Source of the DNA: Alcaligenaceae bacterium
GTDB lineage: Bacteria > Pseudomonadota > Gammaproteobacteria > Burkholderiales > Burkholderiaceae_B
Assembly: GCA_947378965.1 (NCBI GenBank)
Contig: CANCMG010000010.1
Location: forward strand, 1 to 62,702
Length of the DNA: 62,702 nucleotides
Reading direction: 5' to 3'
Below, piece after piece: positions 1 to 9,082 of this stretch. Below the pieces are notes generated by a model. It made no database searches and was not told the DNA's origin. It saw only the letters and a list, made by a program, of their open reading frames with translations. The position numbers were made by a program, and so were the translations under genes. How positions within the stretch are numbered: position 1 is the stretch's first letter; each line of letters begins with the position of its first letter.

Positions 1-42
1 GGTTTGCTGCGACTGGCTTTTGCTGCATCCCTGCTTTGGTAG
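1..42 (+). CDS. Possible C-terminal tail of an upstream gene (partial)
   Basis: Frame 1 is open from the window edge and reads GLLRLAFAASLLW before a TAG stop. The peptide is hydrophobic, as at the end of a membrane protein. A terminator-like hairpin follows about 50 bases later, which supports a gene ending here. Thirteen residues are too few to identify a family, and a chance open frame cannot be excluded. Confidence 0.25.
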   Translation, partial: GLLRLAFAASLLW

Positions 43-90
43 AAGCAGAGAAACGAGATTATGCATGGATTAATTTGCCCTGTCAAACGT

Positions 91-126
91 AAAGCCGAAA
101 TAAATCTGAAATATGGCTTTTTTTTT
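91..126 (+). terminator. Possible rho-independent terminator
   Basis: AAAGCC (91-96) can pair with GGCTTT (115-120), followed by a T run to 126. The 18-base loop is long for a terminator. A separate 14-bp palindrome, AAGGGTTAACCCTT (155-168), overlaps the msrA stop codon just downstream. Confidence 0.35.
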
Positions 127-159
127 GATTTATTTTTAGTTATGACAAAAATTTAAGGG

Positions 160-729
160 TTAACCCTTTAGTTTTGCGGAAAATTGCTGCCGAAATTTTT
201 GCACCTTGGGGGCAATCACGAACTGGCAATAGCCTTGTTCAGGGTGCAAGGCAAAGTAATCCGCGTGGTATTGCTCTGCTGGCCAGAACTTGGCCGCAGC
301 ATGCAACTCGGTACAGACCGGCGCGTCGTACACACCAGATGCCCCTAAATGCTTGATGTACTGCTCAACCACTTCTTGTTGCGCTGCGTCTTGATAAAAC
401 ACGGCAGATTGATACTGTGGCCCCACATCATTACCCTGGCGCCCGGGGGTCGTTGGGTCGTGGGTCGCAAAGAACACTTCGAGTAGCGAGGCAAAATCAG
501 CCAGTTTGGGGTCAAATTCGATTTTTACAACCTCGATGTGGCCCGTCTGTTTGCCACAAACTTGTTCATAGGTTGGATTTTGCACCGATCCGCCGCAATA
601 GCCTGATTGCACCGAGACCACCCCTTTCATTGCGGTAAATACCGCCTCGGTACACCAAAAGCAACCGCCACCAAAGACGGCCGTCTGGGTGCCCGAGCTT
701 GCCTGAATCGGCTGATTTGTATTTTGCAT
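160..729 (-). CDS. msrA: Peptide-methionine (S)-S-oxide reductase MsrA
   Basis: MsrA reduces methionine S-sulfoxide in oxidised proteins, using thioredoxin. The signature GCFWCTEAVF lies at residues 22-31, with the catalytic cysteine at about 23; downstream blocks such as GRQGNDVGPQYQSAVF and the GYCQFV segment near the C-terminus are typical. At 189 residues it has normal single-domain length, with no MsrB fusion and no clear signal peptide, so it is probably cytoplasmic. It is the last gene of an apparent ilvD-cytochrome-msrA set and begins 4 bases after the cytochrome stop, suggesting co-transcription. Confidence 0.95.
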   Translation of the reverse strand: MQNTNQPIQASSGTQTAVFGGGCFWCTEAVFTAMKGVVSVQSGYCGGSVQNPTYEQVCGKQTGHIEVVKIEFDPKLADFASLLEVFFATHDPTTPGRQGNDVGPQYQSAVFYQDAAQQEVVEQYIKHLGASGVYDAPVCTELHAAAKFWPAEQYHADYFALHPEQGYCQFVIAPKVQKFRQQFSAKLKG

Positions 730-733
730 AAAA

Positions 734-1226
<493 letters not shown>

Positions 1227-1243
<17 letters not shown>

Positions 1244-2912
1244 CCGTCACAGCTCCGCGACTCGCCGTACTGGCCAAGCGGCCAAACTTGGCTAACACCC
1301 CGCGGGTATAGCGCGGCTTGGGCTGTACCCATGCTTGACGGCGCGTCGCAATTTCAGCCTCGGGCACATTCAACTGCAGCAGAAGTTTGTGCGCGTCGAT
1401 GGTGACGGAGTCGCCCTCTTTAATCAGGCCGATCAAGCCGCCCACATAGGCCTCGGGTGCAACGTGCCCAACCACCATTCCCCAAGTACCACCAGAAAAA
1501 CGTCCGTCGGTGATTAAGCCAACACTTTCACCCAGGCCTTGGCCTACTAAGGCAGAGGTTGGCGCCAGCATTTCGCGCATACCTGGCCCACCCTTAGGAC
1601 CCTCGTAACGAATCACCACGATATCGCCGTGCGTAATTTTTTGCTCCATGATCGCAGCCATTGCGTCGTCTTCTGAATCAAACACGCGCGCAGGCCCCGT
1701 GATGACAGGATTTTTAAGACCTGTAATCTTGGCCACCGAGCCCTCTGGCGAGAGGTTGCCTTTCAAAATCGCCAAATGGCCTTGTTTGTACATGGCGTTG
1801 GCGATGGGTCGAATCACCTGCTGCCCGGCAGGCGGTTGATCTGGCACATCTTTTAAGACTTCTGCGATCGTTTTGCCCGTAATTGTCAGGCAGTCGCCGT
1901 GCAGTAGGCCCGCATTGAGCAAAATTTTCATGACCTGTGGAACGCCGCCGGCACGATGCAGATCGACTGTCAAAAATTGACCCGATGGCTTCAAATCACA
2001 GAGCACTGGCACACGTTGACGCACTTTTTCGAAATCATCGATCGTCCAGGGCACTTCGGCCGCGTGGGCAATGGCAAGAAAGTGCAGCACGGCGTTGGTT
2101 GAGCCGCCAATCGCCATGATTACCGAAACGGCATTTTCAAGCGACTTGCGTGTGATGATGTCGCGCGGCCGACGATTATGTCGTACAGCGTCAACCAACA
2201 CTCGAGCTGCTTCGGCCGCATTATCAATGGCCACCTGATCTTCGTTGGCGAGCGTGCTTGAATAAGGCAGCGCCATACCCATCGCCTCAAACGATGAGCT
2301 CATCGTGTTGGCTGTATACATCCCGCCGCACGATCCCGAACCGGGAATCGCTTTTTGTTCGATGGCTTTGAAATCTTCTTGGCTCATGCGACCCATGGTG
2401 AACTCGCCGACCGCTTCGAAGACCGAGACAATATTCAAGTCACGCCCTTTGTGTGAGCCTGGCTTGATCGTGCCGCCGTACACATAGATACCGGGGACAT
2501 TCATGCGAGCGATGCCAATCATGCCACCGGGCATATTTTTATCGCAACCACCCACAACCACTACACCATCCATCCACTGACCTTGGACTGCGGTTTCAAT
2601 ACAGTCGGCGATCACTTCGCGTGAGACGAGCGAGTATTTCATCCCCTCAGTACCCATCGACATCCCGTCAGAGATGGTAGGCGTACCAAAGACCTGCGGG
2701 TTGCCCTTGGCCTCACGAATCGCAGCAATCGCCGCGTCAACCAAGGGTTGCAGGCCGCTATTACAAGGTGTGATGGTTGAGTGCCCGTTGGCTACGCCAA
2801 TCATGGGGTTCGCGAAGTCGGCTTCTTTGTAGCCCATGCCGTAATACATCGAACGGTTGGGCGCGCGGGTTACGCCTTCGGTAATGTGTTTAGAACGCTC
2901 GTTATTTGCCAT
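1227..2912 (-). CDS. ilvD: Dihydroxy-acid dehydratase IlvD
   Basis: IlvD dehydrates 2,3-dihydroxy-isovalerate and 2,3-dihydroxy-3-methylvalerate to the 2-keto acids in valine, leucine and isoleucine synthesis, and carries an Fe-S cluster. The motifs [10 protein letters not shown] and [14 protein letters not shown] supply expected cluster-ligand cysteines, and GRFSGG is near the C-terminus. The 561 residues are normal for the short IlvD class. It leads the minus-strand set, and its 3' end overlaps the start of the cytochrome gene. The gap to the divergent lgt (2913-3050) must hold promoters in both directions, but none stands out. Confidence 0.97.
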
Positions 2913-3050
2913 GAATGAACACCTAAGGATGAATGACGAAAAATATCAGAATAGCCTTCAAAGCTAACCCTTCTTCGGGCCATCTGTCAAAGCAGATCTC
3001 CGGTCAATCTGAAAGGTTATTATCGGACATCTTTTGACCGGTGGCTCACG

Positions 3051-3830
3051 ATGCTGCAATTTCCCGACTTTGACCCTGTTGCGTTACGCTTAGGCCCGCT
3101 CGCCATCCATTGGTATGGCTTGATGTATTTGGTGGGTTTTGGGTCGGCCTGGCTACTCGGGCGTTGGCGCATCGCTCACAACAAGTCGCGGCTTACGGTG
3201 CGCGACCTCGAAGACATCATTTTTTATGGTGTCTTAGGTGTGGTTGCCGGCGGTCGCCTCGGTTACGTATTGTTTTACAAACCTGCCTATTACTTAGCCC
3301 ACCCGCTCGAAATAACCTTTCTCTGGGAAGGCGGCATGTCTTTTCATGGTGGCTTGCTGGGCGTTTTAGCGATGATGTTTTGGCTGGCACGCAGTCGCGG
3401 CTACAAGTTTTTTGAAGTTGCCGATTTTGTCGCGCCGCTCATACCGCTTGCCCTTGCTGCGGGTAGGTTGGGCAACTTTATCAACGGCGAGCTATGGGGC
3501 CGGCCGAGCACATTACCGTGGGCGATGGTCTTTAGGCAGAGCGGCGACGGCATCGCTCGCCATCCGTCTCAGCTATATCAGCTAGGCCTTGAAGGCTTGG
3601 CCCTATTTGTGTTGCTTTGGTGGTTTGCGAATAAGCCGCGGCCAATCGGTCAGGTCAGCGCCGTATTTTTAATGGGTTATGGTGCTTTTAGATTTATCGC
3701 TGAATTTGCCCGCGAACCAGATAACTTTTTGGGGTTACTTGCGGCCGGACTATCAATGGGGCAGTGGCTGTCGGTGCCAATGGTTTTTGCTGGAATCTGG
3801 CTGTTTTTCAGAGCACGCGGGCAACGCTAG
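3051..3830 (+). CDS. lgt: Phosphatidylglycerol-prolipoprotein diacylglyceryl transferase Lgt
   Basis: Lgt transfers diacylglycerol from phosphatidylglycerol to the lipobox cysteine of prolipoproteins, the first step of lipoprotein maturation in the inner membrane. The 259-residue protein is polytopic and carries the family signatures HWYGLMY near the N-terminus, FHGGLLG in the first third, and [15 protein letters not shown] in the centre. One substrate within this window would be Pal. It is monocistronic and ends just before a strong hairpin (3851-3878). Confidence 0.96.
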   Translation: MLQFPDFDPVALRLGPLAIHWYGLMYLVGFGSAWLLGRWRIAHNKSRLTVRDLEDIIFYGVLGVVAGGRLGYVLFYKPAYYLAHPLEITFLWEGGMSFHGGLLGVLAMMFWLARSRGYKFFEVADFVAPLIPLALAAGRLGNFINGELWGRPSTLPWAMVFRQSGDGIARHPSQLYQLGLEGLALFVLLWWFANKPRPIGQVSAVFLMGYGAFRFIAEFAREPDNFLGLLAAGLSMGQWLSVPMVFAGIWLFFRARGQR

Positions 3831-3850
3831 CGCGCCCCCTACCACCAAAC

Positions 3851-3878
3851 AACGAGCCTGTGATGCCACAGACTCGTT
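3851..3878. terminator. Hairpin between lgt and 6S RNA, likely bidirectional terminator
   Basis: AACGAG (3851-3856) pairs with CTCGTT (3873-3878) and CTGTG (3858-3862) with CACAG (3867-3871), separated by one C/A mismatch, with a four-base loop. It sits between the convergent lgt and ssrS genes. On the minus strand GTTT follows; the T runs are short on both sides. Confidence 0.6.
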
Positions 3879-3884
3879 GATATA

Positions 3885-4066
3885 GATGCCCCGCTCGTGC
3901 CGTTTAGGCCGGCATCTCGAACCGTAAGTTCAAGTTGGCCGCGATCTGCTAACTTTGAGCGCGTCTACTAGAGACCCGCATACCCGTCTAGCTATCCCGC
4001 AACCTATGTATGCCATAAGCATTGGTTCTGAGAATATATGACCTAATCACGAACACAGCAGGGACA
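3885..4066 (-). ncRNA. ssrS: 6S RNA
   Basis: 6S RNA binds the sigma70 RNA polymerase holoenzyme and mimics an open promoter. Three things support it. It lies directly downstream of zapA on the same strand, the usual proteobacterial position. The predicted ends pair: TGTCCC-TGCT-GTG at the 5' end (about 4065-4053) with CAC-G-AGC-GGGGCA at the 3' end (3899-3887), with small bulges. The 3' arm contains TTGAAC...GGTTCGAG followed by ATGCCGGCC, resembling the conserved 6S 3' region. The length of about 182 bases is typical. Ends are inferred from pairing and may be off by several bases. Confidence 0.8.
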
Positions 4067-4091
4067 AACTGTACACGCCTGAGAAGGCGTA

Positions 4092-4119
4092 TGAATAAGA
4101 TTAATAAAGTGTAGATCAA
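4092..4119 (-). promoter_or_regulatory. Candidate sigma70 promoter for 6S RNA
   Basis: On the minus strand TTGATC (-35, 4119-4114) is followed after 16 bases by TATTCA (-10, 4097-4092). Transcription from it would start near 4085, about 20 bases upstream of the paired 5' end, which would imply processing. The -10 match is only moderate. Confidence 0.35.
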
Positions 4120-4168
4120 GCAACGTTTCTGAAGTTAGCTTGATTGGCGTGCTTTCGAGCTAACTTGG

Positions 4169-4483
4169 TTAGCGCGCTTTGGATGAGGGCTTTGGTAAGG
4201 CCGCATCCAGCATCGCGTTCATGTCGCCAATTCTACGCTTGAAGTCGCCAACAGCCAAACCACCTAGAGGGCCGTCGGGTGCTTTCACCGATAACAATTC
4301 GACTGCGACCTGAATAGCCGCCATCACCGCGATACGTTCGTTACCTGATACCTTGCCGCCACCTTGAATACGCCCCGCTAACTGGCTGATGTGCTGAGCC
4401 GCAGCGGTCAAGGCCTGCTTTTCTTCAGGCGGGCACGCCAACGAATAGTCTCGCCCCAAAATAGAGATATCAACGCGTTCCAT
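4169..4483 (-). CDS. zapA: Cell division protein ZapA
   Basis: ZapA bundles FtsZ filaments at the division ring. The 104-residue protein begins MERVDISILGRDYSLACPPEEK, the family pattern of a short beta-strand domain, followed by the helical region with QHISQLAGRIQ used for dimerisation. The ATG overlaps the TAA of the upstream coiled-coil gene by one base (TAATG), so the two are translationally coupled. It is followed by 6S RNA. Confidence 0.9.
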   Translation of the reverse strand: MERVDISILGRDYSLACPPEEKQALTAAAQHISQLAGRIQGGGKVSGNERIAVMAAIQVAVELLSVKAPDGPLGGLAVGDFKRRIGDMNAMLDAALPKPSSKAR

Positions 4484-4872
4484 TATTGAGCCCCTTGCTC
4501 AGACGCGGCTATCGCGCCAGGCAACCGCTCAAGTACGGCCTCGATGCGTTCACGCGCCTGCGCAGAAGCAGCGCGTAGGGTCGAGACCTCGTGTTCGCGC
4601 GACTGCAATTGAGCTTGTAATGTTGATTGTTCTTGTTTAAAGAGATCGAGCGAGCCCTGCAGCGCGGCCTGCTCTGACGCGTAGGCATCGACCTTGCGAT
4701 TCAGAGCCTTGGCCTGCGTCCCCTCTTGGGCGAGTTTGGCCTGCAAGGCGTCACGCTCTGACTGAGCTTGAGACAGATTAGTACGCAAAGACTCGGCCTC
4801 AGAGGCGAGCTCTTGCGTGTAGGCGACCAGTGCCGCCAGGCGAATTGATAATTGATCGAGATCTTCAAGCAT
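4483..4872 (-). CDS. ZapB-like coiled-coil protein upstream of zapA
   Basis: A cytoplasmic protein of 129 residues that is almost entirely predicted coiled coil, rich in Glu, Gln, Ala and Leu from about residue 20 on (SLRTNLSQAQSERDALQAK). Small proteins of this type commonly precede zapA in betaproteobacteria and are described as TIGR02449 or ZapB-like; a division role is inferred from that. I chose the internal start MLEDLDQLSIRL at 4872, because the 41 residues encoded upstream look non-coding. It is coupled to zapA by a one-base overlap. Confidence 0.7.
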   Translation of the reverse strand: MLEDLDQLSIRLAALVAYTQELASEAESLRTNLSQAQSERDALQAKLAQEGTQAKALNRKVDAYASEQAALQGSLDLFKQEQSTLQAQLQSREHEVSTLRAASAQARERIEAVLERLPGAIAASEQGAQ

Positions 4873-5311
4873 AACGATATCGTAAAGCAAAATTGAGCAT
4901 TCAGGCGAAACGCTCGCCGTGCAGTTACCGCAGGCCACGTTTCGCCGCCGCTCGCGCATTTTCGGCAGAAACATCTTTAAACAAGAAGCCCGCAAATTAA
5001 CCAGTTTTGTCAGTTAACGTTCAGAAACCTATGTTATGAACAAAATTATCAGCAGTTGAGTGTTACTAAATGCAAGTGCTTTGAGCTTTTCGGCAGATTT
5101 TGTGGGCAAATTAACACAAGTCTAGGGAAAACCCCATCCTCTAGGGGTAAGTTCAGGGTTTGCTTTGTGGCTGCTCTCCATTACCATGCAAGCCTTGCTA
5201 GTTCTCTGACAAAAATACAAACAGAGGCTTAGAGCCAGCAGAACCACGGTGCGCTCGACGCACATATTGTTTCAACAAATTTTTAGCAGCGCAGTTAAGG
5301 AGCTACCCATC
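4873..5311. other. Intergenic region between zapB-like and tctB
   Basis: About 440 bases without a convincing gene. It should hold the divergent promoters for the zapA operon and tctBA. A small hairpin is visible: ACCCC (5131-5135) with GGGGT (5144-5148). CTAGGG occurs twice, at 5122-5127 and 5141-5146, a 19-base spacing that might be a regulator site. No -10/-35 pair stands out. Confidence 0.5.
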
Positions 5312-5776
5312 ATGCAGCTTAGAAATAAACAGGACTTCTGGTCAGGGGTGATGTTCATCCTGCTTGGCCTTGGATTCGCCTGGAAAGCCACCAGTTACTC
5401 GATGGGCACTGCCGCCCGGATGGGCCCTGGCTATTTTCCTCATTGGCTTGGGATCATCATGGCCATCTTAGGTGCCGTGATTTTGTTAGGTGCTTTGCGC
5501 CCTAAAGCCGAAGAGACTGAGGTGGCAAAGTTCGACTTTAAGATCCTCGCCATCATTATTTCAGCGATCGTTCTGTTTGGCCTCCTGCTGCGTCCGATGG
5601 GTCTGATTTTTTCTCTGTTCTTGTTAGTGGCAATCAGCAGCTTCGCCAGTCACGAGCACGACTGGAAAACCACCGGTTTAAATGCGCTCTTCTTGACAGT
5701 GCTGTGCTGGCTGTCGTTTGTTAAAGGCCTCAAATTGGTGTTTCCGATTTGGCCCGCCTTTCTCGGTCTGAACTAA
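5312..5776 (+). CDS. tctB: Tripartite tricarboxylate transporter, small membrane subunit TctB
   Basis: TctB is the small integral-membrane subunit of TTT-family secondary transporters, which import carboxylates with a periplasmic TctC/Bug receptor. The 154 residues contain about four hydrophobic segments, with the conserved GPGYFP early on. I start at the ATG at 5312, preceded by AAGGAG with good spacing, rather than further upstream. It is 13 bases from tctA. No TctC gene adjoins the pair, so the receptor must be encoded elsewhere; eight candidates lie further along. Confidence 0.88.
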   Translation: MQLRNKQDFWSGVMFILLGLGFAWKATSYSMGTAARMGPGYFPHWLGIIMAILGAVILLGALRPKAEETEVAKFDFKILAIIISAIVLFGLLLRPMGLIFSLFLLVAISSFASHEHDWKTTGLNALFLTVLCWLSFVKGLKLVFPIWPAFLGLN

Positions 5777-5789
5777 GGAGCACCTGTTC

Positions 5790-7292
5790 ATGGACTTATT
5801 TAATAATTTGATGATGGGTTTTGGCGTGGCGTTCACGCCTGAAAACCTGACCTATGCGCTGCTAGGCTGTTTGCTTGGCACTTTGGTAGGCGTGTTGCCT
5901 GGTTTAGGCCCCGTGCCAACAATTGCAATGCTGCTGCCGATTACCTATGTGCTGCCTCCGATTGCTGGCTTGATTATGTTGGCCGGTATTTATTACGGCG
6001 CGCAATATGGTGGCTCAACGACCGCTATTCTGGTGAACTTGCCGGGCGAGACCTCTTCGGTGGTGACGACACTCGACGGGCACGCGATGGCTAAGAATGG
6101 TCGGGCGGGTGCGGCACTGTCGATTGCCGGTTTGGCTTCGTTTTTTGCAGGTAGCGTTGCAACACTGCTGTTGGCAGCGTTTGCGCCACCACTTGCTGAG
6201 GTCGCCTTTAAATTCGGTCCTGCCGAGTATTTTTCGCTAATGGTGCTTGGCTTGGTTGGCGCAGTCGTGCTGGCGTCTGGCTCGTTGGTGAAAGCCATTT
6301 GCATGATCTTGTTGGGCCTCTTGCTCGGCATGGTTGGAACCGACGTGAACTCAGGTGTCGCTCGCTTTGACTTTGGCGTGCCTGAATTGCAAGACGGCTT
6401 GGATTTCGCAATCGTTGCGATGGGCGTGTTCGGCTTTGCAGAGATCATGAGCAACCTTGAGCTCAGAGAAAACCGCACCGAGATCGCCTCAAAGATCGGT
6501 TCTTTGTATCCCAATCTGCAAGAGTTCAAAGAAGCCTGGCCAGCAGTTGTGCGCGGCACAGCTTTGGGTTCGATGTTGGGGATTCTGCCTGGCGGTGGTG
6601 CAGTGTTGTCGTCGTTTGCGTCGTACACCCTCGAAAAGAAAGTTTCGCGCAATCCAGAACGCTTCGGCAAGGGTCATCCTGCTGGCGTGGCGGGTCCTGA
6701 GGCTGCCAACAACGCAGGTGCTCAAACCTCGTTTATCCCTTTGTTGACCCTCGGTATCCCAAGCAACGCTGTGATGGCGCTGATGGTTGGGGCAATGACG
6801 ATTCATAACATCCAGCCTGGTCCTCAGGTGATGACCAGCCATCCACAGCTGTTCTGGGGCTTAATTGCTTCAATGTGGATTGGTAATCTGATGTTGGTCG
6901 TGTTGAACTTGCCGCTTGTTGGTATTTGGGTGAAGCTGCTCAAAGTGCCTTACAAAATCTTGTTCCCTGCGATCTTGGTGTTTTGTACCATTGGTGTGTA
7001 CTCACTGAACTACAACACCTTTGACATTATGACGACCTCGTGCTTTGGCATCATCGGTTATGTATGGGCCAAACTTAAGTGCGAAGGCGCGCCATTGCTG
7101 CTGGGCTTGGTGCTCGGCCCACTGATGGAAGAAAACTTCCGTCGCGCCTTGCTATTGTCACGCGGCAACTACGGCACGTTCCTTGAGCGTCCGCTCTCGG
7201 CCTCGCTGCTTGGCGTTGCTGCAATTTTGGTGGTCATCGTAGCGCTGCCTTCTATCAAGAAGAAGCGTGAAGAAGCCTTTGTCGAAGAGTAA
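5790..7292 (+). CDS. tctA: Tripartite tricarboxylate transporter, large permease subunit TctA
   Basis: TctA forms the translocation channel of the TTT transporter. The 500-residue polytopic protein carries the family motifs GVLPGLGPVPTIAMLLP near the N-terminus, YYGAQYGGSTTAILVNLPGE, and the second GILPGGGAVLSSF repeat in the middle, with LTLGIPSN later. Length is normal. It follows tctB closely and is followed after 4 bases by a dehydrogenase, so the three form one operon. The substrate is probably an organic acid. Confidence 0.93.
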   Translation: MDLFNNLMMGFGVAFTPENLTYALLGCLLGTLVGVLPGLGPVPTIAMLLPITYVLPPIAGLIMLAGIYYGAQYGGSTTAILVNLPGETSSVVTTLDGHAMAKNGRAGAALSIAGLASFFAGSVATLLLAAFAPPLAEVAFKFGPAEYFSLMVLGLVGAVVLASGSLVKAICMILLGLLLGMVGTDVNSGVARFDFGVPELQDGLDFAIVAMGVFGFAEIMSNLELRENRTEIASKIGSLYPNLQEFKEAWPAVVRGTALGSMLGILPGGGAVLSSFASYTLEKKVSRNPERFGKGHPAGVAGPEAANNAGAQTSFIPLLTLGIPSNAVMALMVGAMTIHNIQPGPQVMTSHPQLFWGLIASMWIGNLMLVVLNLPLVGIWVKLLKVPYKILFPAILVFCTIGVYSLNYNTFDIMTTSCFGIIGYVWAKLKCEGAPLLLGLVLGPLMEENFRRALLLSRGNYGTFLERPLSASLLGVAAILVVIVALPSIKKKREEAFVEE

Positions 7293-7296
7293 ATGA

Positions 7297-8199
7297 ATGT
7301 CTAGCATCAATAGCAAAACTTACGAACCCTCTACCCCCACCAAAGTCGCTTTTATTGGACTGGGGGTAATGGGTCTGCCGATGGCGGGGCATTTGGCTAA
7401 AGCGGGTCATGACGTGACGGTATACAACCGCAGCGCTCAAAAGGCACAAGCTTGGGTCAATGAGTTCGGGGGGCGCGCCTGCGCGACCCCTCGTGAGGCC
7501 GCTCAGGGCGCTCAGATCGTGTTTGCGTGTGTCGGCAATGATGACGACCTGCGTAGCATTGTGCTGGGCCCTGATGGCGCCTTTGAGGGCATGTCAGCAG
7601 GGGCAACCTTTGTTGATCACACCACTGCCTCGGCGTTGGTGGCACGCGAACTCAGCGCGCTTGCTCAGCAAAAGTCGTTGCGTTTTATTGATGCTCCGGT
7701 TTCGGGTGGTCAAGCCGGCGCAATCAACGGCATGTTGACTGTCATGTGCGGCGGCGATACGGCCGAGTTTGAAGCGGTTAAGCCTGTTATCGCCGTCATG
7801 GCACGCGCGGTCACCCTCGTTGGCCCTGCTGGTGCTGGTCAGTTGGCCAAGATGGTGAACCAGATTTGTATCGCTGGCTTGGTGCAGGGCCTGTCTGAAG
7901 GCATTGCCTTTGGGCAAGCTGCCGGCTTAGACATGAAGCAAGTCATCGAAGTCATCGGTAAAGGTGCAGCACAAAGCTGGCAAATGGATAATCGTGGCGC
8001 CACCATGGTGGACGATAAATTCGAATTTGGCTTTGCGGTTGATTGGATGCGTAAAGATTTGGGTTTGGTGATGGACGAGTGCAACCGAAACGGCGCGCGC
8101 GTTCCGAGCATTGCCTTAATTGATCAGTTTTATGCCGATGTCCAGAAAATGGGCGGTGGCCGTTGGGATACTTCTAGCTTGATTAAGCGCCTACGTTAA
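7297..8199 (+). CDS. NAD(P)-dependent beta-hydroxyacid dehydrogenase (GarR/HIBADH family)
   Basis: A member of the 3-hydroxyisobutyrate dehydrogenase / tartronate semialdehyde reductase family. The Rossmann motif GLGVMGLPMAGHLAKAG is at about residues 22-38, the substrate-binding motif DAPVSGGQAGA in the middle, and GAGQLAKMVNQ supplies the catalytic lysine. At 300 residues length is normal. It starts 4 bases after tctA stops and probably acts on the acid imported by TctBA; the exact substrate cannot be read from the sequence. A terminator follows. Confidence 0.85.
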   Translation: MSSINSKTYEPSTPTKVAFIGLGVMGLPMAGHLAKAGHDVTVYNRSAQKAQAWVNEFGGRACATPREAAQGAQIVFACVGNDDDLRSIVLGPDGAFEGMSAGATFVDHTTASALVARELSALAQQKSLRFIDAPVSGGQAGAINGMLTVMCGGDTAEFEAVKPVIAVMARAVTLVGPAGAGQLAKMVNQICIAGLVQGLSEGIAFGQAAGLDMKQVIEVIGKGAAQSWQMDNRGATMVDDKFEFGFAVDWMRKDLGLVMDECNRNGARVPSIALIDQFYADVQKMGGGRWDTSSLIKRLR

Positions 8200-8226
8200 A
8201 AAAGGCCGCAGTCATCAGCTAGGGTG

Positions 8227-8256
8227 AGCAGTGCAGAGATGCACTGCTTTTTTTTG
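8227..8256 (+). terminator. Rho-independent terminator after the tctBA operon
   Basis: A perfect 9-bp stem, AGCAGTGCA (8227-8235) with TGCACTGCT (8240-8248), a GAGA-type tetraloop, and a run of nine T residues through 8256. Confidence 0.9.
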
Positions 8257-8292
8257 CCTATTATTCCGAATGACCGGTTAGCTGCGAAATTA

Positions 8293-8364
8293 GATCCCGA
8301 ATCAGATCCCGAATCAGATCCCGAATCAGATCTCGAATCAGATCTCGAATCAGATCCCGAATTA
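8293..8364. repeat. 12-bp tandem repeat, six copies
   Basis: Six head-to-tail copies of GATCCCGAATCA; copies four and five carry C-to-T (GATCTC) and copy six ends in ATTA. The array is exactly 72 bases and lies between the tctBA terminator and the 3' end of rppH. The rest of 8257-8465 holds no gene that I can recognise. Confidence 0.9.
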
Positions 8365-8410
8365 GGCACGTAGCTTGTTGGGAGTTTGTTCGGGCTTTGC
8401 TTCGGACATT

Positions 8411-8476
8411 GCTACGGGATTTGCTACAGGGTTGTGCGTTGCTACGGAGTTAGCTACGGAGTTAGCTACGGAGTTT
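8411..8476. repeat. Degenerate 12-bp tandem repeat overlapping the rppH 3' end
   Basis: Copies of a GCTACGGAGTTA-like unit begin at 8411, 8423, 8441, 8453 and 8465, with a 6-base interruption at 8435-8440. The last three are nearly identical. The rppH stop codon (8466-8468 on the plus strand) is inside the array, so array change could alter the RppH C-terminus. Confidence 0.8.
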
Positions 8477-8996
8477 GTTCAGGCAAGGCTTGCGGCGAAG
8501 CTTGCTCTGACAAATCGTGTCCGCGCTTAAAAATCAAGGGAGATAACTCATTGAGTGCCTGGGTATAGACGTCGCGCTTAAACTCGATGACATCATCGAG
8601 TGAGACCCAGTAGGGGCTCCAGCGCCACGCATCAAACTCGGGGTGCGGGGTGGCACGCAAGCACACGTCTGTGTCGCGCCCAAGCATACGCAGCAGAAAC
8701 CAAATCTGCTTTTGTCCTTTATAGTGCCCGCGAGACTCGCGCCTGATAAAGGTATCGGGCACGTCGTACCGCAACCACTCGCGCGTACGTCCTAAAACAC
8801 GGACATGGTCAGGCAACAGACCGACCTCTTCGTGAAGCTCGCGCAGCATCGCTTGCGACGGGCTTTCGCCCTGATTGATGCCGCCTTGCGGAAACTGCCA
8901 GGCATGTTCCCGTATGCGCTTGCCCCAAAAGACCTCGTTTTTTTGATTAACGAGGATAATCCCTACATTTGGACGGTAGCCTTCGCGATCAAGCAT
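8466..8996 (-). CDS. rppH: RNA pyrophosphohydrolase RppH
   Basis: RppH converts the 5' triphosphate of transcripts to a monophosphate, which triggers RNase E-dependent decay. The N-terminus [17 protein letters not shown] matches the family, and the Nudix box G-x5-E-x7-REL-x-EE-x-GL lies at about residues 39-61. I start at 8996, where GGGAG precedes the ATG; a start seven codons upstream is possible. The 176-residue form ends in a short Pro/Gln-rich tail encoded next to a repeat array. It is divergent from proS, a common arrangement in betaproteobacteria. Confidence 0.92.
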   Translation of the reverse strand: MLDREGYRPNVGIILVNQKNEVFWGKRIREHAWQFPQGGINQGESPSQAMLRELHEEVGLLPDHVRVLGRTREWLRYDVPDTFIRRESRGHYKGQKQIWFLLRMLGRDTDVCLRATPHPEFDAWRWSPYWVSLDDVIEFKRDVYTQALNELSPLIFKRGHDLSEQASPQALPEQTP

Positions 8997-9082
8997 GGCC
9001 ACTCCCTGCGAATTCAATACAATGCGGGTGATTATACGTACCTGTTGGGCAATCTGCCCTAATAAAATTTAGCCCCTATCCC

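Noticed and set aside
155-168. AAGGGTTAACCCTT palindrome at the msrA stop as an operator
   Set aside because: It lies at the 3' end of msrA, far from any start codon. It may be a chance palindrome or part of a 3' structure.
8386-8568. 60-codon Cys/Gly/Tyr-rich frame across the second 12-bp array
   Set aside because: It arises from the 12-bp periodicity, which is a multiple of three, and overlaps rppH antisense.
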